Source: UBA1952 sp965246855 (lineage in GTDB: Bacteria > Bacteroidota > Bacteroidia > Chitinophagales > Chitinophagaceae). From it: a stretch of 64,000 nt of DNA. The translations under genes and the position numbers were made by a program. The notes under the pieces are model-generated. The model was not told the origin of the DNA, ran no database searches, and saw only the letters and a list, made by a program, of their open reading frames with translations. The stretch is taken from the NCBI GenBank assembly GCA_965246855.1, contig CBDFFP010000001.1, positions 1 through 64,000 of the forward strand, read 5' to 3'. Each line of letters starts with the position of its first letter. Within the stretch, counting starts at the first letter, position 1. Positions 34,001 through 42,364 of the stretch are shown here, in pieces.

Positions 34001-34605
34001 GGCGGAGAAAGCGTAACACTGTTGCCACCCGCAGACAGCACGCTGCCGCTTAGCGTGAGTGTTGGCGGTGGCGTTGTGGGGAGCGTAACGCTGTTTGCAC
34101 CCGCAGAGAGCGAATTGCCCGTGAGCGTGAGTATAGGAGGAGGAGCCGTTGGAAGCGTAATGGTATTGCCACCGGCAGAAAGGGTATTTCCGATTAGCGT
34201 AAGCGTAGAAGAACCTGCATTCAAAGCATAAGGCACGCTCAGAAGCTCTGTGGTACCCAGATTCACATAATTGGAGCCGCCAGCCAAGTCTATTTCCACG
34301 CGCATGTATTTCGCGCCCAACGCCCAGTTCACACCGCTAAGCGTGCCGGTAACAGGCAGGCCGCCGCCCACTGCGAGCGTGTACAATCCGAAGGTGTTTG
34401 TAGTGGTCGTCTGTATTTCGCTAAACACCACTGTTCCGGCAGCCGAGCCATCCAGGATGCTGATGCGAAGGCCCACCTGCCGGTTGGCCACTGGCGCACC
34501 GGCAGTGCTGCGGGCAATACCCTGATAATTGAATTTGGCAGGAGCCTGTGCCTTTGCCTGGCTTACGGCCAGAGCACCGGCGAAAAGTAAAAAGGTCTTT
34601 TTCAT
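31030..34605 (-). CDS. Surface protein with 31 tandem ~21-residue repeats
   Basis: A secreted, probably fibrous adhesin-like protein of 1191 aa. The signal peptide is MKKTFLLFAGALAVSQAKA. An N-terminal domain (FNYQGIARSTAGAPVANRQV...LGTTELLSVPYALNAGSS, to about residue 135) is common in Bacteroidota surface proteins. Residues ~135-840 hold 31 repeats of 20-25 residues with the pattern LTLTGNSLSAGANSVTLPDP, predicted to be all-beta (solenoid or fibre). The C-terminal part has Gly-rich YGIYGALDATATGTNYAGYF-type strands. It ends with a conserved domain (FKIDHPQDPANKYLYHSCIE...HFQIRTNQPSVEVSWQVTGI) also seen in phage-tail-fibre-like bacterial proteins. There is no clear T9SS signal. It follows a small T9SS protein gene by 25 bp, in one operon. 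Confidence 0.85.
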   Translation of the reverse strand: MKKTFLLFAGALAVSQAKAQAPAKFNYQGIARSTAGAPVANRQVGLRISILDGSAAGTVVFSEIQTTTTNTFGLYTLAVGGGLPVTGTLSGVNWALGAKYMRVEIDLAGGSNYVNLGTTELLSVPYALNAGSSTLTLIGNTLSAGGNTITLPTAPPPILTLTGNSLSAGANSVTLPTTPPPTLTLSGSVLSAGGNSVTLSPPTLSLVGNSLSAGGNSVTLPATPPPTLTLTGNSLSAGANSITLPDPIVTVTGNSLFVGSNSVTLPNPNLTLTGNSLSAGANSVTLPDPALAVAGNVLFVGGNSVTLPTTPPPTLTLTGNDLTAGGNTVTLPDPALTVTGNQLSVGSNSVTLPDPTVTLTGNSLSVGANTVTLPNPNLTLTGNDLSAGGNTVTLPSATPPTLTLAGNSLSAGANSVTLPDPTLTVTGNSLSVGSNSVTLPDPTVTVTGNQLSVGANSVTLPTAPPPTLTLTGNDLSAGGNMVTLPTSSSPVLTLRGDTLSAGANDIILPDPTLTLNGNDLSVGGSTVTLPTASSPVLTLRNDTLSAGANDVVLPSPTLSVSGSTLNVGSNSVALPNPSPALSISGRVLTVGSTGNTVTLPNPTLSVSNTNNTITAGANTVTLPSPALSVSGTTLTVGTNTVTLPAASAPTLTLTGNDLSAGSNTVTINPTLSIAGRVLTVGSTGNTVTLPATTLSVSTTNNTLTAVGGNTVTLPSPALSVSNDTLAVGINKVKLPATKLALSGNTLSTVGGNSVTLPSAVAPTLTVSIPNNTITAGANTVTIPSPALSVSNDTLKVGINRVKLPAPKLTISGNTLSISSTGGNNSVTLPSGSSGVSGTATFVPKFVTATTLGNSTISETAAGRIGVGIAAPVTAKMEIVTTDTMGLRITGSNAAGASQGLLNVRYTGTNTTTTGAVGIKAVSLPTSATIASGTGINGIGGFTGVFGGSQTSSTAVSTTGIHGVGLSSGDVFGVYGNTDSYDGVTIAGNKVGVAGFGGGGATNYGIYGALDATATGTNYAGYFSGDVQVTGTLNGAVKNFKIDHPQDPANKYLYHSCIESPDMMNVYNGNITTDANGYATVTLPGYFEALNKDFRYQLTVIGGTFAQAIVSEKVVGNHFQIRTNQPSVEVSWQVTGIRNDAYANAHRVEPEVMKEEVNKGKYLNPVEHGKSADLQIGRLKPLPMEGKLKVQK

Positions 34606-34630
34606 GAAAAGAAGAAATTGCGAAGGGGGT

Positions 34631-35137
34631 TTAGTTGAGTTTTTGGATGGTATAGGTGGTGGCAGAAACAGCACCGTCGCTGCCAGTCAGTCCTACCCGG
34701 AGCAGATAGGTTCCAGCGGCGATGCCTTGCAGGTTCAGGGCTTCTGTGCTTCCTCCCACAACCGCTTCTATCCGGCGGTTAAGAATGGTTTTGCCGGTAG
34801 CGTCCAGAAGTGTGCATTGCAGCACGCCTGCGTGCGGAAACTGATAGCGCATGTAAAGCTGTTCCGACGCAGGATTGGGGAATACTTCAAAAGAGCCGGG
34901 CAGCGCCGCGCTGATTACGGATTGCGAGGTATTAACGTCGGGCTGGAGTACGCCTTGTGTAACGACGATGCCGGAAGTGATGGCCGTATTCACGACCGTC
35001 ATTTCTCCCACAGACCAGTCATGAACAATTCCGGAAATCACATTACTTCCGCCCGTAGTGTTGAGCGTGGATTGCGCCGAAGCAGAAAGGCTGCCGACAA
35101 GCCCGAAAAGCAGACCTATGTATTTGGTGTGAGACAT
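34631..35137 (-). CDS. Small secreted protein with T9SS type A sorting domain
   Basis: A 168-aa exported protein. The signal peptide is at residues 1-21 (YIGLLFGLVGSLSASAQ). A short mature region follows (STLNTTGGSNVISGIVHDWSVGEMTVVNT...VTQGVLQPDV), of a type found in many Bacteroidota proteins. The C-terminal ~80 residues are a type A sorting domain: FEVFPNPASEQLYMRY, LLDATGKTILNRRI and LNLQGIAAGTYLLRV, ending in TIQKLN. It is the first gene of the unit that continues with the 31-repeat protein and may help present or anchor it. Confidence 0.88.
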   Translation of the reverse strand: MSHTKYIGLLFGLVGSLSASAQSTLNTTGGSNVISGIVHDWSVGEMTVVNTAITSGIVVTQGVLQPDVNTSQSVISAALPGSFEVFPNPASEQLYMRYQFPHAGVLQCTLLDATGKTILNRRIEAVVGGSTEALNLQGIAAGTYLLRVGLTGSDGAVSATTYTIQKLN

Positions 35138-35425
35138 TTGGCAAAGTGTGTTTTACGATTACAAAGAAAAACATTTCCGGTGCAATAGCAAGAATTTCTT
35201 TGCAACTTTTTTAAGAAAGGCCAAAAGCATTTCTTTCTTCCGGTCTTCCGGCGTTTTGCCAGCCATTGGGAAGACGTGCCCGTCATAATTATTTAACATC
35301 TTTTAAAACAGATAAAGCACAGACAATACCCTTTCCTGCCTACCTTTGCGCCGCCGCTTGCAATAGATATTTAATATCTCCTTCACAAGCTCCTTCCGAG
35401 ACACTCAAAAATCCCCTCAATAATT

Positions 35426-36973
35426 ATGACAACCGAGACAACACAAATGGTGGACAACCTGCTCAATACCCAAAAGAGCGTAGTGGACACCGTACTGGAA
35501 AACACCAAGAAACTCGCCTCCGGCAATACCCTCGTTTCTGAAACGATGGAGAAAGGAAGCGAGTGGTACAAAAACTGGCTCGACTCCCAGAAATCTTTCT
35601 TCGGCAAAACCACCGAGAAGATGACCGAAGCCACTGAAAGCATCAAAGAAAGCACCGACAAGGCGAAAGAGACTTACCAGTCGATGATGGACCGCCAGAG
35701 CAACATGATGCGCCAGATGTACGACATGAACATGAACTTCATGAAGTCGGCCACGCCTGCGCAACCTACTGCTTCTTCCAACCCGATGGACGCTTTCACC
35801 AACATGTGGAGCAGTGCTATGGGCAACATGCAGAACGCTTTCCAGAGCGGCAACACGTTCAGCAACTGGATGAAGCCTATGCAGGACATGAACCCGTTCA
35901 GCGCTATGAGCAATATGGGCAACTGGAACATGACTTCCGGCTCCAACCCGTTCTCCAACATCTTTACGCAGTGGAATGAGCTGATGACCCAGCAGATGCG
36001 CAACATGCAGGGCGGCTTTAAGAGCGGCGGCGTACAGGACGCGTACCGCAATATGATGAGCACCGCTGACGGCTACGCGCGCTTCTACCAGCTGTGGACG
36101 CCGATGTGGAAAAGCATTCAGGACAAGACCTTCAACATGGACGTGTTCCGCAAGATGGTGAACCCGACCCAGTACAAAGAGATGATGGATCAGTACTTCG
36201 GTTTTATGCCGGAGAACGTGCGCGGCTACATGCAGCAGTCTTCCGGCATGATGCAGGAAATGATGAAGCAGTGGACTTCTACCGGCAGCACGAGCATGGA
36301 GCAGATGCGCGGCATGATGGGCAACATGATGCCCGGCAGCAGCGAGATGTTCAGCACCATGCTGAACAACTACAACGGCCTCTACAACCAGATGCAAAGC
36401 GCGATGGCCCCAATGGCCCGCATGTCGACGCCAAACAAATACACGAAGAACATGGCTGAGTGGAGCGATATCTCCAACCGCATGGTGCAGTACAGCATCA
36501 AAAACGCGGAGCTTCAATACCTCGTGTATGAGCAAGGCCAGAAGGTGATGGAAGAAATGGCGCACATGCTGACTCAGAAAGTGCAGACCGGTGAGGAAAT
36601 CACTTCCATGATGGCGATGTACCAAGACTGGATGCGCATCTCCGACAAGACTTTTGTGAAGCTGTTCGAAAGCGAGTCTTACAGCGCGCTGATGGCCGAA
36701 GTAGGCAGCATGCAAATGCGTCTGAAAAAAGACATGGAGCTGCAAATGGAAGGCGCATTGAGCACTTTGCCGGTAGCAACCCGCTCTGAACTGGACGAGC
36801 TGTACAAAACCATCTACGACCTGAAAAAGCAGGTGCGTCAGATGGAGAAAATGATGGAAGTAGAAGGCGACAACGATAACGTAGCCGACGCAACTGCTAC
36901 CGCTTCTACAACCGCTAAGAAAACCACTACCGCTACTAACGGCACCAACAACAACGCTCCCCGCAAAGCCTAA
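35426..36973 (+). CDS. PhaE/phasin-like protein, Met- and Gln-rich (515 aa)
   Basis: Probably a polyhydroxyalkanoate granule protein or class III PHA synthase subunit. The C-terminal third (MSDKTFVKLFESESYSALMAEVGSMQMRLKK...LSTLPVATRSELDELYKTIYDLKKQVRQMEKMM) matches the PhaE pattern: an F..L..S..Y..L.AE block, then LPTRSELD and a terminal heptad helix. The N-terminal ~90 residues (MVDNLLNTQKSVVDTVLENTKKLA...WLDSQKSFF) are phasin-like. The middle is unusual, with many MM, NM and QM pairs. The tail is Thr/Ala-rich and disordered and ends PRKA. No phaC is in the window, so its synthase partner must lie elsewhere. Confidence 0.72.
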   Translation: MTTETTQMVDNLLNTQKSVVDTVLENTKKLASGNTLVSETMEKGSEWYKNWLDSQKSFFGKTTEKMTEATESIKESTDKAKETYQSMMDRQSNMMRQMYDMNMNFMKSATPAQPTASSNPMDAFTNMWSSAMGNMQNAFQSGNTFSNWMKPMQDMNPFSAMSNMGNWNMTSGSNPFSNIFTQWNELMTQQMRNMQGGFKSGGVQDAYRNMMSTADGYARFYQLWTPMWKSIQDKTFNMDVFRKMVNPTQYKEMMDQYFGFMPENVRGYMQQSSGMMQEMMKQWTSTGSTSMEQMRGMMGNMMPGSSEMFSTMLNNYNGLYNQMQSAMAPMARMSTPNKYTKNMAEWSDISNRMVQYSIKNAELQYLVYEQGQKVMEEMAHMLTQKVQTGEEITSMMAMYQDWMRISDKTFVKLFESESYSALMAEVGSMQMRLKKDMELQMEGALSTLPVATRSELDELYKTIYDLKKQVRQMEKMMEVEGDNDNVADATATASTTAKKTTTATNGTNNNAPRKA

Positions 36974-37004
36974 GGCTTTCTCCTTCTAAAAAGGAACCAC
37001 TTTT

Positions 37005-37040
37005 AAAGAGCGCATCTTCTGCAAAGAGGGTGCGCTCTTT
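37005..37040 (+). terminator. Terminator after the PhaE-like gene
   Basis: AAAGAGCGCA and TGCGCTCTTT arms are followed by TATTTTT. Confidence 0.8.
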
Positions 37041-37124
37041 TATTTTTACGAAAATCCGGTTTCGGGCATGGGGGTTTTTTAGAAAAATCCGTTTCTCTCC
37101 AAATATTTTTCTCCCAAACCAACC

Positions 37125-37602
37125 ATGAAGAAACTTCTTCTCGGCGCTGCGGCGCTCACCCTCGCTTTCGCTTCCTGCAAAAAGGACGACAGCACTGCCT
37201 CTACCAACAACACAGGTGGGTAGCACCACCTACACTTTTGGTGGAACCGGCACCTCTTTTCAAGCTGCTGGTGGCTCCATTCTCTTTAGCGCATTAAACG
37301 GCTCAAACGGCGCGGTAGTGGCCATGGATTTTCCTGGTACAACGGCTCCCGCCGCAGGCACCTATAAAGTTGTATCGGGTGACTCTACTATTGGCGCAAA
37401 TCAAGTGTCGTTCTCTGTAGGGGTGGCTACTAGCGGAACGGTAGGAATGACTTACAGTTCTACAGGTGCAGGTACTGTAAACCTCACTCTGGGTCAGACC
37501 TCTACGGGCAAATACACCATCACCATGCCGTCCGCGCCTGTTATGGCAGATTCCGGCACCGCAACTACAACCGTTAGCTTCACCAACATCACGCAGAACT
37601 AA
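37125..37602 (+). CDS. Small lipoprotein gene with one-base frameshift
   Basis: The ATG at 37125 begins a typical Bacteroidota lipoprotein signal, MKKLLLGAAALTLAFASC, followed by KKDDSTASTNN. The frame meets a TAG at the GGTGGGTAGC stretch (37214-37223). From 37216 the next frame continues without interruption to 37602 as a Gly/Ser/Thr-rich beta protein (STTYTFGGTGTSFQAAGGSILFSAL...GKYTITMPSAPV). Removing one G from GGG joins the two parts as TNNTGGSTTYTFGG. It is therefore either a recent frameshift or an assembly error. The joined protein of about 158 aa is a surface lipoprotein of unknown role. Confidence 0.75.
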
Positions 37603-37620
37603 CTTTCCTTTTCAAGAACC

Positions 37621-37660
37621 AAAAAGCGGCAGCCTCTACAGGTTGCCGCTTTCTGTTTTT
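37621..37660 (+). terminator. Terminator after the lipoprotein gene
   Basis: AAAGCGGCA and TGCCGCTTT arms are followed by CTGTTTTT. Confidence 0.75.
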
Positions 37661-37669
37661 ATAATCCTC

Positions 37670-37772
37670 AACCATCTTGGAAGCTTTTCCAACCCGCTTG
37701 GAAAGGCTTCTAAGTCATTTTCCTCTTGTTCCAACCCACTTAGAAAAGCTTCTAACCCGCCTCCCACAAGCG
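37670..37772. repeat. Tandem array E: four and a half 21-bp units
   Basis: Units start AAC/AAG at 37670, 37691, 37712, 37733 and 37754. Alternate units end TTCC and TTCT, so the 42-bp super-period seen in array A recurs. Words include AACCCGCTTGGAAAGGCTTC and AACCCACTTAGAAAAGCTTC. It lies between convergent genes. Confidence 0.75.
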
Positions 37773-37830
37773 AAAAGCGGCATGGAAAGGGTTTTTTAGA
37801 AGAAATATTGCCAAGAATAAGGGTATCTCA

Positions 37831-37864
37831 AAGCCGTTATAGGCCTGAAGCCGTTATAGGCCTG
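37831..37864. repeat. Direct duplication of a 17-bp unit
   Basis: AAGCCGTTATAGGCCTG occurs twice back to back just before the creD stop codon region. Confidence 0.8.
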
Positions 37865-37884
37865 TGACCCTTACTTATATGCTT

Positions 37885-39234
37885 TTACTTCCCGCCCACT
37901 TCCGGCGCTTCTTCTTTTCCCCGCAAACTCAAGCCATACCAGTCTATTTTGCGGGAGAAATACATCACTACCGCAAGGATAATGAACAACCCAATGCTAC
38001 CAAAGAGCAAGGCATAATCCTGAAGCTGAATGATGGTGAAGATGAACGCATAGAGCAAGAGCAGAATCCCGCTTACTACGCCCGCCAGCCGCGCCGAGCC
38101 GAGAATAGCGCGCACATAACCCGCTACCAGCACCAATGTGGCCAGCGCGGAGATAATGAAGGAAGTGTTGAAGCCCAGATGCTCGGAAATAGACAGCAAA
38201 AGCGTGTAGAAAACCACCAGTGCGATGCCCACCAGAATGTATTGCACCGGGTGGATAAACCGGCGGTTCAGGATTTCTATGAAGAAGAACGTGAGGAACG
38301 TGAAGCCGATGAAAAGAATCGCATAATGCACCGTGCGATACGCTTTCTGATAGCGGTCTACCGGCAACAGCAGGTTCACACCGAAGGCCGATTCTGCCAC
38401 GCCCGACTGCTGTCCGGTCCACATCTGCGGGAAGTTGCGGTTAAGGTGCAGCACATTCCACCGCGCCGAGAACCCGGCCCCCGAAACCTGCTTTGAATCC
38501 GGCAGAAAAGCGCCGCTAAAACTCGGATTGGCCCAGTTGGACTTAAGCCTTACGTCCGTCACCCGGCCTAGCGGCACAAAGTTGAGATACTGGCTGCCCT
38601 TGAGCGAAATAGAGAAGGAAAAGCTGTTGGCCGCGCTGTCGTTAGGCAGGATTTGCAGCGGCACATTCACGCCGGAGCGCACCACTTCTTCCGTCACCAC
38701 GCCGGGATTGAATTCCGTGCGCCGCCCGTTCCAAAGCAGGGCAATTTCCTTTTCAATACCCCGCATATCGCTGATGCCAATGATGAGGTGCGCCTTGTCG
38801 AAAAGAATGTTTTCCCGCGCCACATCCAACTCGCTTATCGGCAGCGTGCCGAAGCGCCCGCTCACCTGTATTTCCGACTCGTAAAGCACCACTTCATAAA
38901 TGCCGCGGTGGCGCGCTTCGGGCCGCAGGGAGCCAACGATGTTCAGTTGTTCGGGAAGGATGTAAATATGCTCGCGCACCTCTACAATTTGCTCTCGCCG
39001 TGCAGAGTCGTTCGTGGTTTCGCGCACAAAACGTCGGTAAGGAATCTCCAGAATCGGCCCGGAAAGCGTTTGCTCTTCGCCCCATTTGGAAGACACTTCA
39101 TGCACCGCCTCCGACTGATGTGCCTCGCGCTCGCCCACCAGACTTTGAATCATTTCCGTAGGCACGAGCAGGAGCATTGCAATGAGAACAATCCCCGCGA
39201 TTTTGAGGTAGATGTTGTTTTTGAGGAAGGCCAT
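37885..39234 (-). CDS. creD: CreD-family inner membrane protein
   Basis: CreD proteins are inner-membrane proteins linked to envelope stress and, in E. coli, to colicin tolerance; the mechanism is unknown. One N-terminal membrane helix (IAGIVLIAMLLLVPTEMI) precedes a large periplasmic domain that opens with the family pattern LVGEREAHQSEAVHEVSSKWGEEQTLSGPILEIPY. Five to six C-terminal helices follow from about residue 305 (VHYAILFIGFTFLTFFFIEIL, PVQYILVGIALVVFYTLLLSISE...). The length of 449 aa is typical. It has no creABC neighbours here and forms its own unit. Confidence 0.9.
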   Translation of the reverse strand: MAFLKNNIYLKIAGIVLIAMLLLVPTEMIQSLVGEREAHQSEAVHEVSSKWGEEQTLSGPILEIPYRRFVRETTNDSARREQIVEVREHIYILPEQLNIVGSLRPEARHRGIYEVVLYESEIQVSGRFGTLPISELDVARENILFDKAHLIIGISDMRGIEKEIALLWNGRRTEFNPGVVTEEVVRSGVNVPLQILPNDSAANSFSFSISLKGSQYLNFVPLGRVTDVRLKSNWANPSFSGAFLPDSKQVSGAGFSARWNVLHLNRNFPQMWTGQQSGVAESAFGVNLLLPVDRYQKAYRTVHYAILFIGFTFLTFFFIEILNRRFIHPVQYILVGIALVVFYTLLLSISEHLGFNTSFIISALATLVLVAGYVRAILGSARLAGVVSGILLLLYAFIFTIIQLQDYALLFGSIGLFIILAVVMYFSRKIDWYGLSLRGKEEAPEVGGK

Positions 39235-39378
39235 AAGGAGAGATAATTTTGAGCTAAACGCGCTTCCTTTAAAAGAAGTATGCGGCGGCGTTGTTTTGGG
39301 AGATTCTTAGAGCTTTAAAAAATGGGGCCTCCTGTGGAAGAATCGCTTGTAATGCCCACTCCCCGTTTCATTCAAAAT

Positions 39379-39419
39379 GGAAAAAGTCCTTTCCGGAACA
39401 TTCTGAAAAGGACTTTTCC
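39379..39419 (-). terminator. Terminator after the M36-like peptidase gene
   Basis: AAAAGTCCTTT and AAAGGACTTTT pair across a 13-base loop with T-rich flanks, 20 bases past the stop at 39439. Confidence 0.8.
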
Positions 39420-39438
39420 TGTTGGGCGGAAAAGGTTT

Positions 39439-42291
39439 CTATCGCAGCACCTGCACCTTCTTGATGTGCTGCACCCCGTCCGTTTTGATGCGCAGGAAAT
39501 AGCTGCCGGAAGCCAGTTGCGCAGTATTAAAATCGGCGCGGTAAGAGGAACCGGAGACTTCTTTCTCCAGCAGCAGACGGCCTTGCAGGTCATACAAACC
39601 CAAGACAGCGCCTGTGGCAGTGGTGCTTCCTTCCACAGTAAGCACATTGGTCGCCGGATTAGGATACACCCGAACCTGCGTGAAGGCCACGTTTTCTGTA
39701 GAAGCCGGGTTTTGTTCATCGTACAGCACCACATCATCTATAGCGCCTTCCAAAGAGCTTTGACCAAACTGCTGGTCATTGAGTATAAACCGCAGCCGCA
39801 CCGAAGATATCGTGCTACTTAAAATATGGTCGCGCACCCGGATGATGCGGCGACGCCAGCTTTGGTCGGCCTGCCGGGTATTATCAATCACAAAAGGCAT
39901 TCCGCCGCTGGCGCTCTGAATCTGGGTACGCCAAAAATTCTGGTGGGCATAAGAACCCCGGTTGTTGCTAAACCAGCGGTAGTATTCCAGCACGGGTGTG
40001 CGCAGGTTGGTCAGATCAATAGGTGGCGACACAACGGTGGTCATGCCGTACTGCACTTCCGTATTATTATCTGTAAAAAGACATTGGCTGCCACCGGGGG
40101 TATGATTGGTATCCGGCTGAATAATGAGGGGGATGAAGTTGCCCCCCCACGAGCTTGTTTGGAAAGAAGGGGTGGAGACGCCCCATGTCCAGATGCCGGA
40201 AAAAGCATCGTCGGTACTCACATTGCCTACCTGCCAGCCCACCGGGTTGGATTCAAAATCCTGAACGAGAACGGTTTTAAGCCCGACCCCAAACTGATAC
40301 GGCAAGGTTACTTCTGCTGCAGAAAGCTCTGGTCTATAACCTATCGGATAATACATAAGATCCTCCGGGGCCAGGGCGTTAGCCACACGGATATAATAAT
40401 CCACCACCGATCCAGCAACCTGCGCCGGAATTTGCGCGGTGAAGGTACTGCCCGAAACAGTTACCTGCACGCTGTCCCAAGCACCCCCAAGCACTGCCCG
40501 TGGCCGGAAGAACACCGTTGCGCCGCCAAAAACCGGGGGCTGTATCGTCGTCAGCTTGCCGGTAATGTTGATGGGCATGTTCGCAGGCTGATGCGCCAGT
40601 TCGTTATGTTCCACAACGGTGTAAGCACCGAGATAAATCCCGTGGTCGGCAAAAGCACGGATGATTGATCTGAAATGAGGCGTGCCATTATTCAGATTGT
40701 TGTCGTTGTCATCGGCCAGCAAGGCAGACACCAGTACGCTTTGATACACATTTGGTTCATCTCCTTCCAAACCATCGGCAAGGCTGTAGAAAGACTCTAT
40801 GAACAAAGGCCGCATACTGTCGGCACCACCCAGATATTTGGCTACGTGCCACCACGAACCGGCAATCATTTCCCCGTCGGCATGTGGCTCTCCCTGAATA
40901 TCCACCGGAAATTTCTTCACCACATTATCGTAGCGCCGGATAACGCCTCCCGGCCCGGTAGCGCCCTCCCCCATGATAGGCACTTTCGTAATCAGCATGG
41001 CCCAGGTATCGGCATAACCTTCGTTGAGCGCACTGTTATACATGGCTCCACCGCCAAACTGACTGTAAAAGCGTTCGTTGATGCCATGGCCATATTCGTG
41101 GTAGATAATATCGGCAAAGCGGGCCATAGACTGGCACCCACCGGAAGCCGCATAAAAGTTGATGGAAGAGCCGTTATAATACGCATTGCAGGAACCGGAA
41201 GGGTCATCTACATTGGTGGGCAACTGTGTATCCATACCCGTGAACGTAGGAAGCTCGGCAGCTATGAAATCATGGATACGGGAAACATGGTAATACGCGT
41301 TTTGAAAATTCAGGCTATCCATGCGGATAACCGTTGTGCCCGAAGCCGAGACGGAAAGCGTTACACTGGGCGTAACACTACCCGAAGCCACATCATATAC
41401 CTGCGACCAACGGCCCTGTAAAGGCAAGGTCAGCGTAGCGGGCACGCCGATAGTGGGGCCAGCCAGAAAGCCACTGGAATCTGTGTAGAAAGTGGTGGTT
41501 CCCCGGTTAATCTCCAAGTCGGGAAAACCCACAGTATCTATGGGGTCGGTAGGACGCAACGATTGCTTTTGGCCTTTCACGGTCAAGTTAATGCCTGTGT
41601 GTGTGCGGTTACGACGCAGAAGCAACTTGCCGGTTACAGCACTGATATAGCCTTCAAAGCGGGCGGGCGTTTGTCCGTCTTCGCTTATGCCATCTGCCGT
41701 AAACGGATACGCCAGTTGCAGGCGGCTGCGCCCTTCTTTGCCCGTTTCCGGCATCCACACCCAATTGGGAGAAACCACCACGTTGCGAATCACCTCGCCC
41801 ATGCGGGGCTTTCCATAAGCTGCTTCTTTCACGCCGTCGGGCGGCAATTGCGGCACTATACCAGCGGCAGGCGCTTGCGGCACGGCTACCTGCAGGCGCA
41901 CGAGCGTGCCATCCTTGGCAAACTGAAAACGCAGGTACGAAAACAACGCTTCACGTCCGGCAATCTTGCGGCCAAAATAGAGATAAGTAAAATTTTTTGT
42001 GGTAGTATTACTGACTACGGTCCATTCTTCCGGTATAACCCCCGCTTCGCGCAAGCGACTGTTGAGGAACGCCTGCGCTTTTTCCAACGCCGTGTTTCCG
42101 GGAAGGGAAAGGGGCTGCCCATAAGCATCAAGGCGGGAAAGATCTCCTACGCCATTGGCGTTGATAAGCCAGGCCGGAAAGGCGCGTTCAAAGGAAAGAC
42201 GCTCCGGCGTTTTGGCGCGGGCGGATTGTGCCTGCGCGCCCGCAACGAACAGTAAAGTGGCCGACAGCAGGGAGAATATTTCCTTTTTCAT
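39439..42291 (-). CDS. Secreted M36-like (fungalysin) zinc metallopeptidase with T9SS sorting domain
   Basis: A secreted 950-aa protease. The ATG at 42291 gives a signal peptide (EIFSLLSATLLFVAGAQAQ). A fungalysin-type propeptide follows (NTALEKAQAFLNSRLREAGV...NFTYLYFGRKIAGREALFSYLRFQF). The catalytic domain holds the zinc motif HEYGH (ADIIYHEYGHGINERFY) and the downstream glutamate NEGYADTWAM, as in M36. Later beta domains include a jelly-roll-like region with DDAFSGIWTWG. It ends in a type A sorting domain (VRVYPNPATNVLTVEG...LYDLQGRLLLEKEV...ASGSYFLRIKTDG). It would degrade extracellular protein at the surface or in the medium after T9SS export. Confidence 0.9.
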   Translation of the reverse strand: MKKEIFSLLSATLLFVAGAQAQSARAKTPERLSFERAFPAWLINANGVGDLSRLDAYGQPLSLPGNTALEKAQAFLNSRLREAGVIPEEWTVVSNTTTKNFTYLYFGRKIAGREALFSYLRFQFAKDGTLVRLQVAVPQAPAAGIVPQLPPDGVKEAAYGKPRMGEVIRNVVVSPNWVWMPETGKEGRSRLQLAYPFTADGISEDGQTPARFEGYISAVTGKLLLRRNRTHTGINLTVKGQKQSLRPTDPIDTVGFPDLEINRGTTTFYTDSSGFLAGPTIGVPATLTLPLQGRWSQVYDVASGSVTPSVTLSVSASGTTVIRMDSLNFQNAYYHVSRIHDFIAAELPTFTGMDTQLPTNVDDPSGSCNAYYNGSSINFYAASGGCQSMARFADIIYHEYGHGINERFYSQFGGGAMYNSALNEGYADTWAMLITKVPIMGEGATGPGGVIRRYDNVVKKFPVDIQGEPHADGEMIAGSWWHVAKYLGGADSMRPLFIESFYSLADGLEGDEPNVYQSVLVSALLADDNDNNLNNGTPHFRSIIRAFADHGIYLGAYTVVEHNELAHQPANMPINITGKLTTIQPPVFGGATVFFRPRAVLGGAWDSVQVTVSGSTFTAQIPAQVAGSVVDYYIRVANALAPEDLMYYPIGYRPELSAAEVTLPYQFGVGLKTVLVQDFESNPVGWQVGNVSTDDAFSGIWTWGVSTPSFQTSSWGGNFIPLIIQPDTNHTPGGSQCLFTDNNTEVQYGMTTVVSPPIDLTNLRTPVLEYYRWFSNNRGSYAHQNFWRTQIQSASGGMPFVIDNTRQADQSWRRRIIRVRDHILSSTISSVRLRFILNDQQFGQSSLEGAIDDVVLYDEQNPASTENVAFTQVRVYPNPATNVLTVEGSTTATGAVLGLYDLQGRLLLEKEVSGSSYRADFNTAQLASGSYFLRIKTDGVQHIKKVQVLR

Positions 42292-42326
42292 AAGGATATA
42301 AGAAATCAAAAAAGGCGTGAAGATTG

Positions 42327-42334
42327 CGAATATA
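42327..42334 (-). promoter_or_regulatory. Candidate -7 box TATATTCG of the M36-like peptidase
   Basis: It deviates at one base from TAnnTTTG and lies 36 bases before the ATG at 42291 on the minus strand. No -33 TTG is seen at the normal spacing. Confidence 0.3.
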
Positions 42335-42364
42335 AAGATGGTTTTTCAATAGACGAAAAAAGGA

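Noticed and set aside
31736..34231. Long plus-strand reading frames opposite the 31-repeat protein
   Set aside because: They mirror the repeat codons of the minus-strand gene. The minus frame has a signal peptide, sensible domains and a terminator.
31030..34605. Prophage tail fibre
   Set aside because: The fibre-like repeats and end domain recall phage proteins, but a signal peptide is present and no phage gene is nearby.
35417..36745. His-rich 442-codon frame opposite the PhaE-like gene
   Set aside because: The His-rich composition is the complement of Met/Gln/Asn codons; the plus strand has the PhaE pattern and a terminator.
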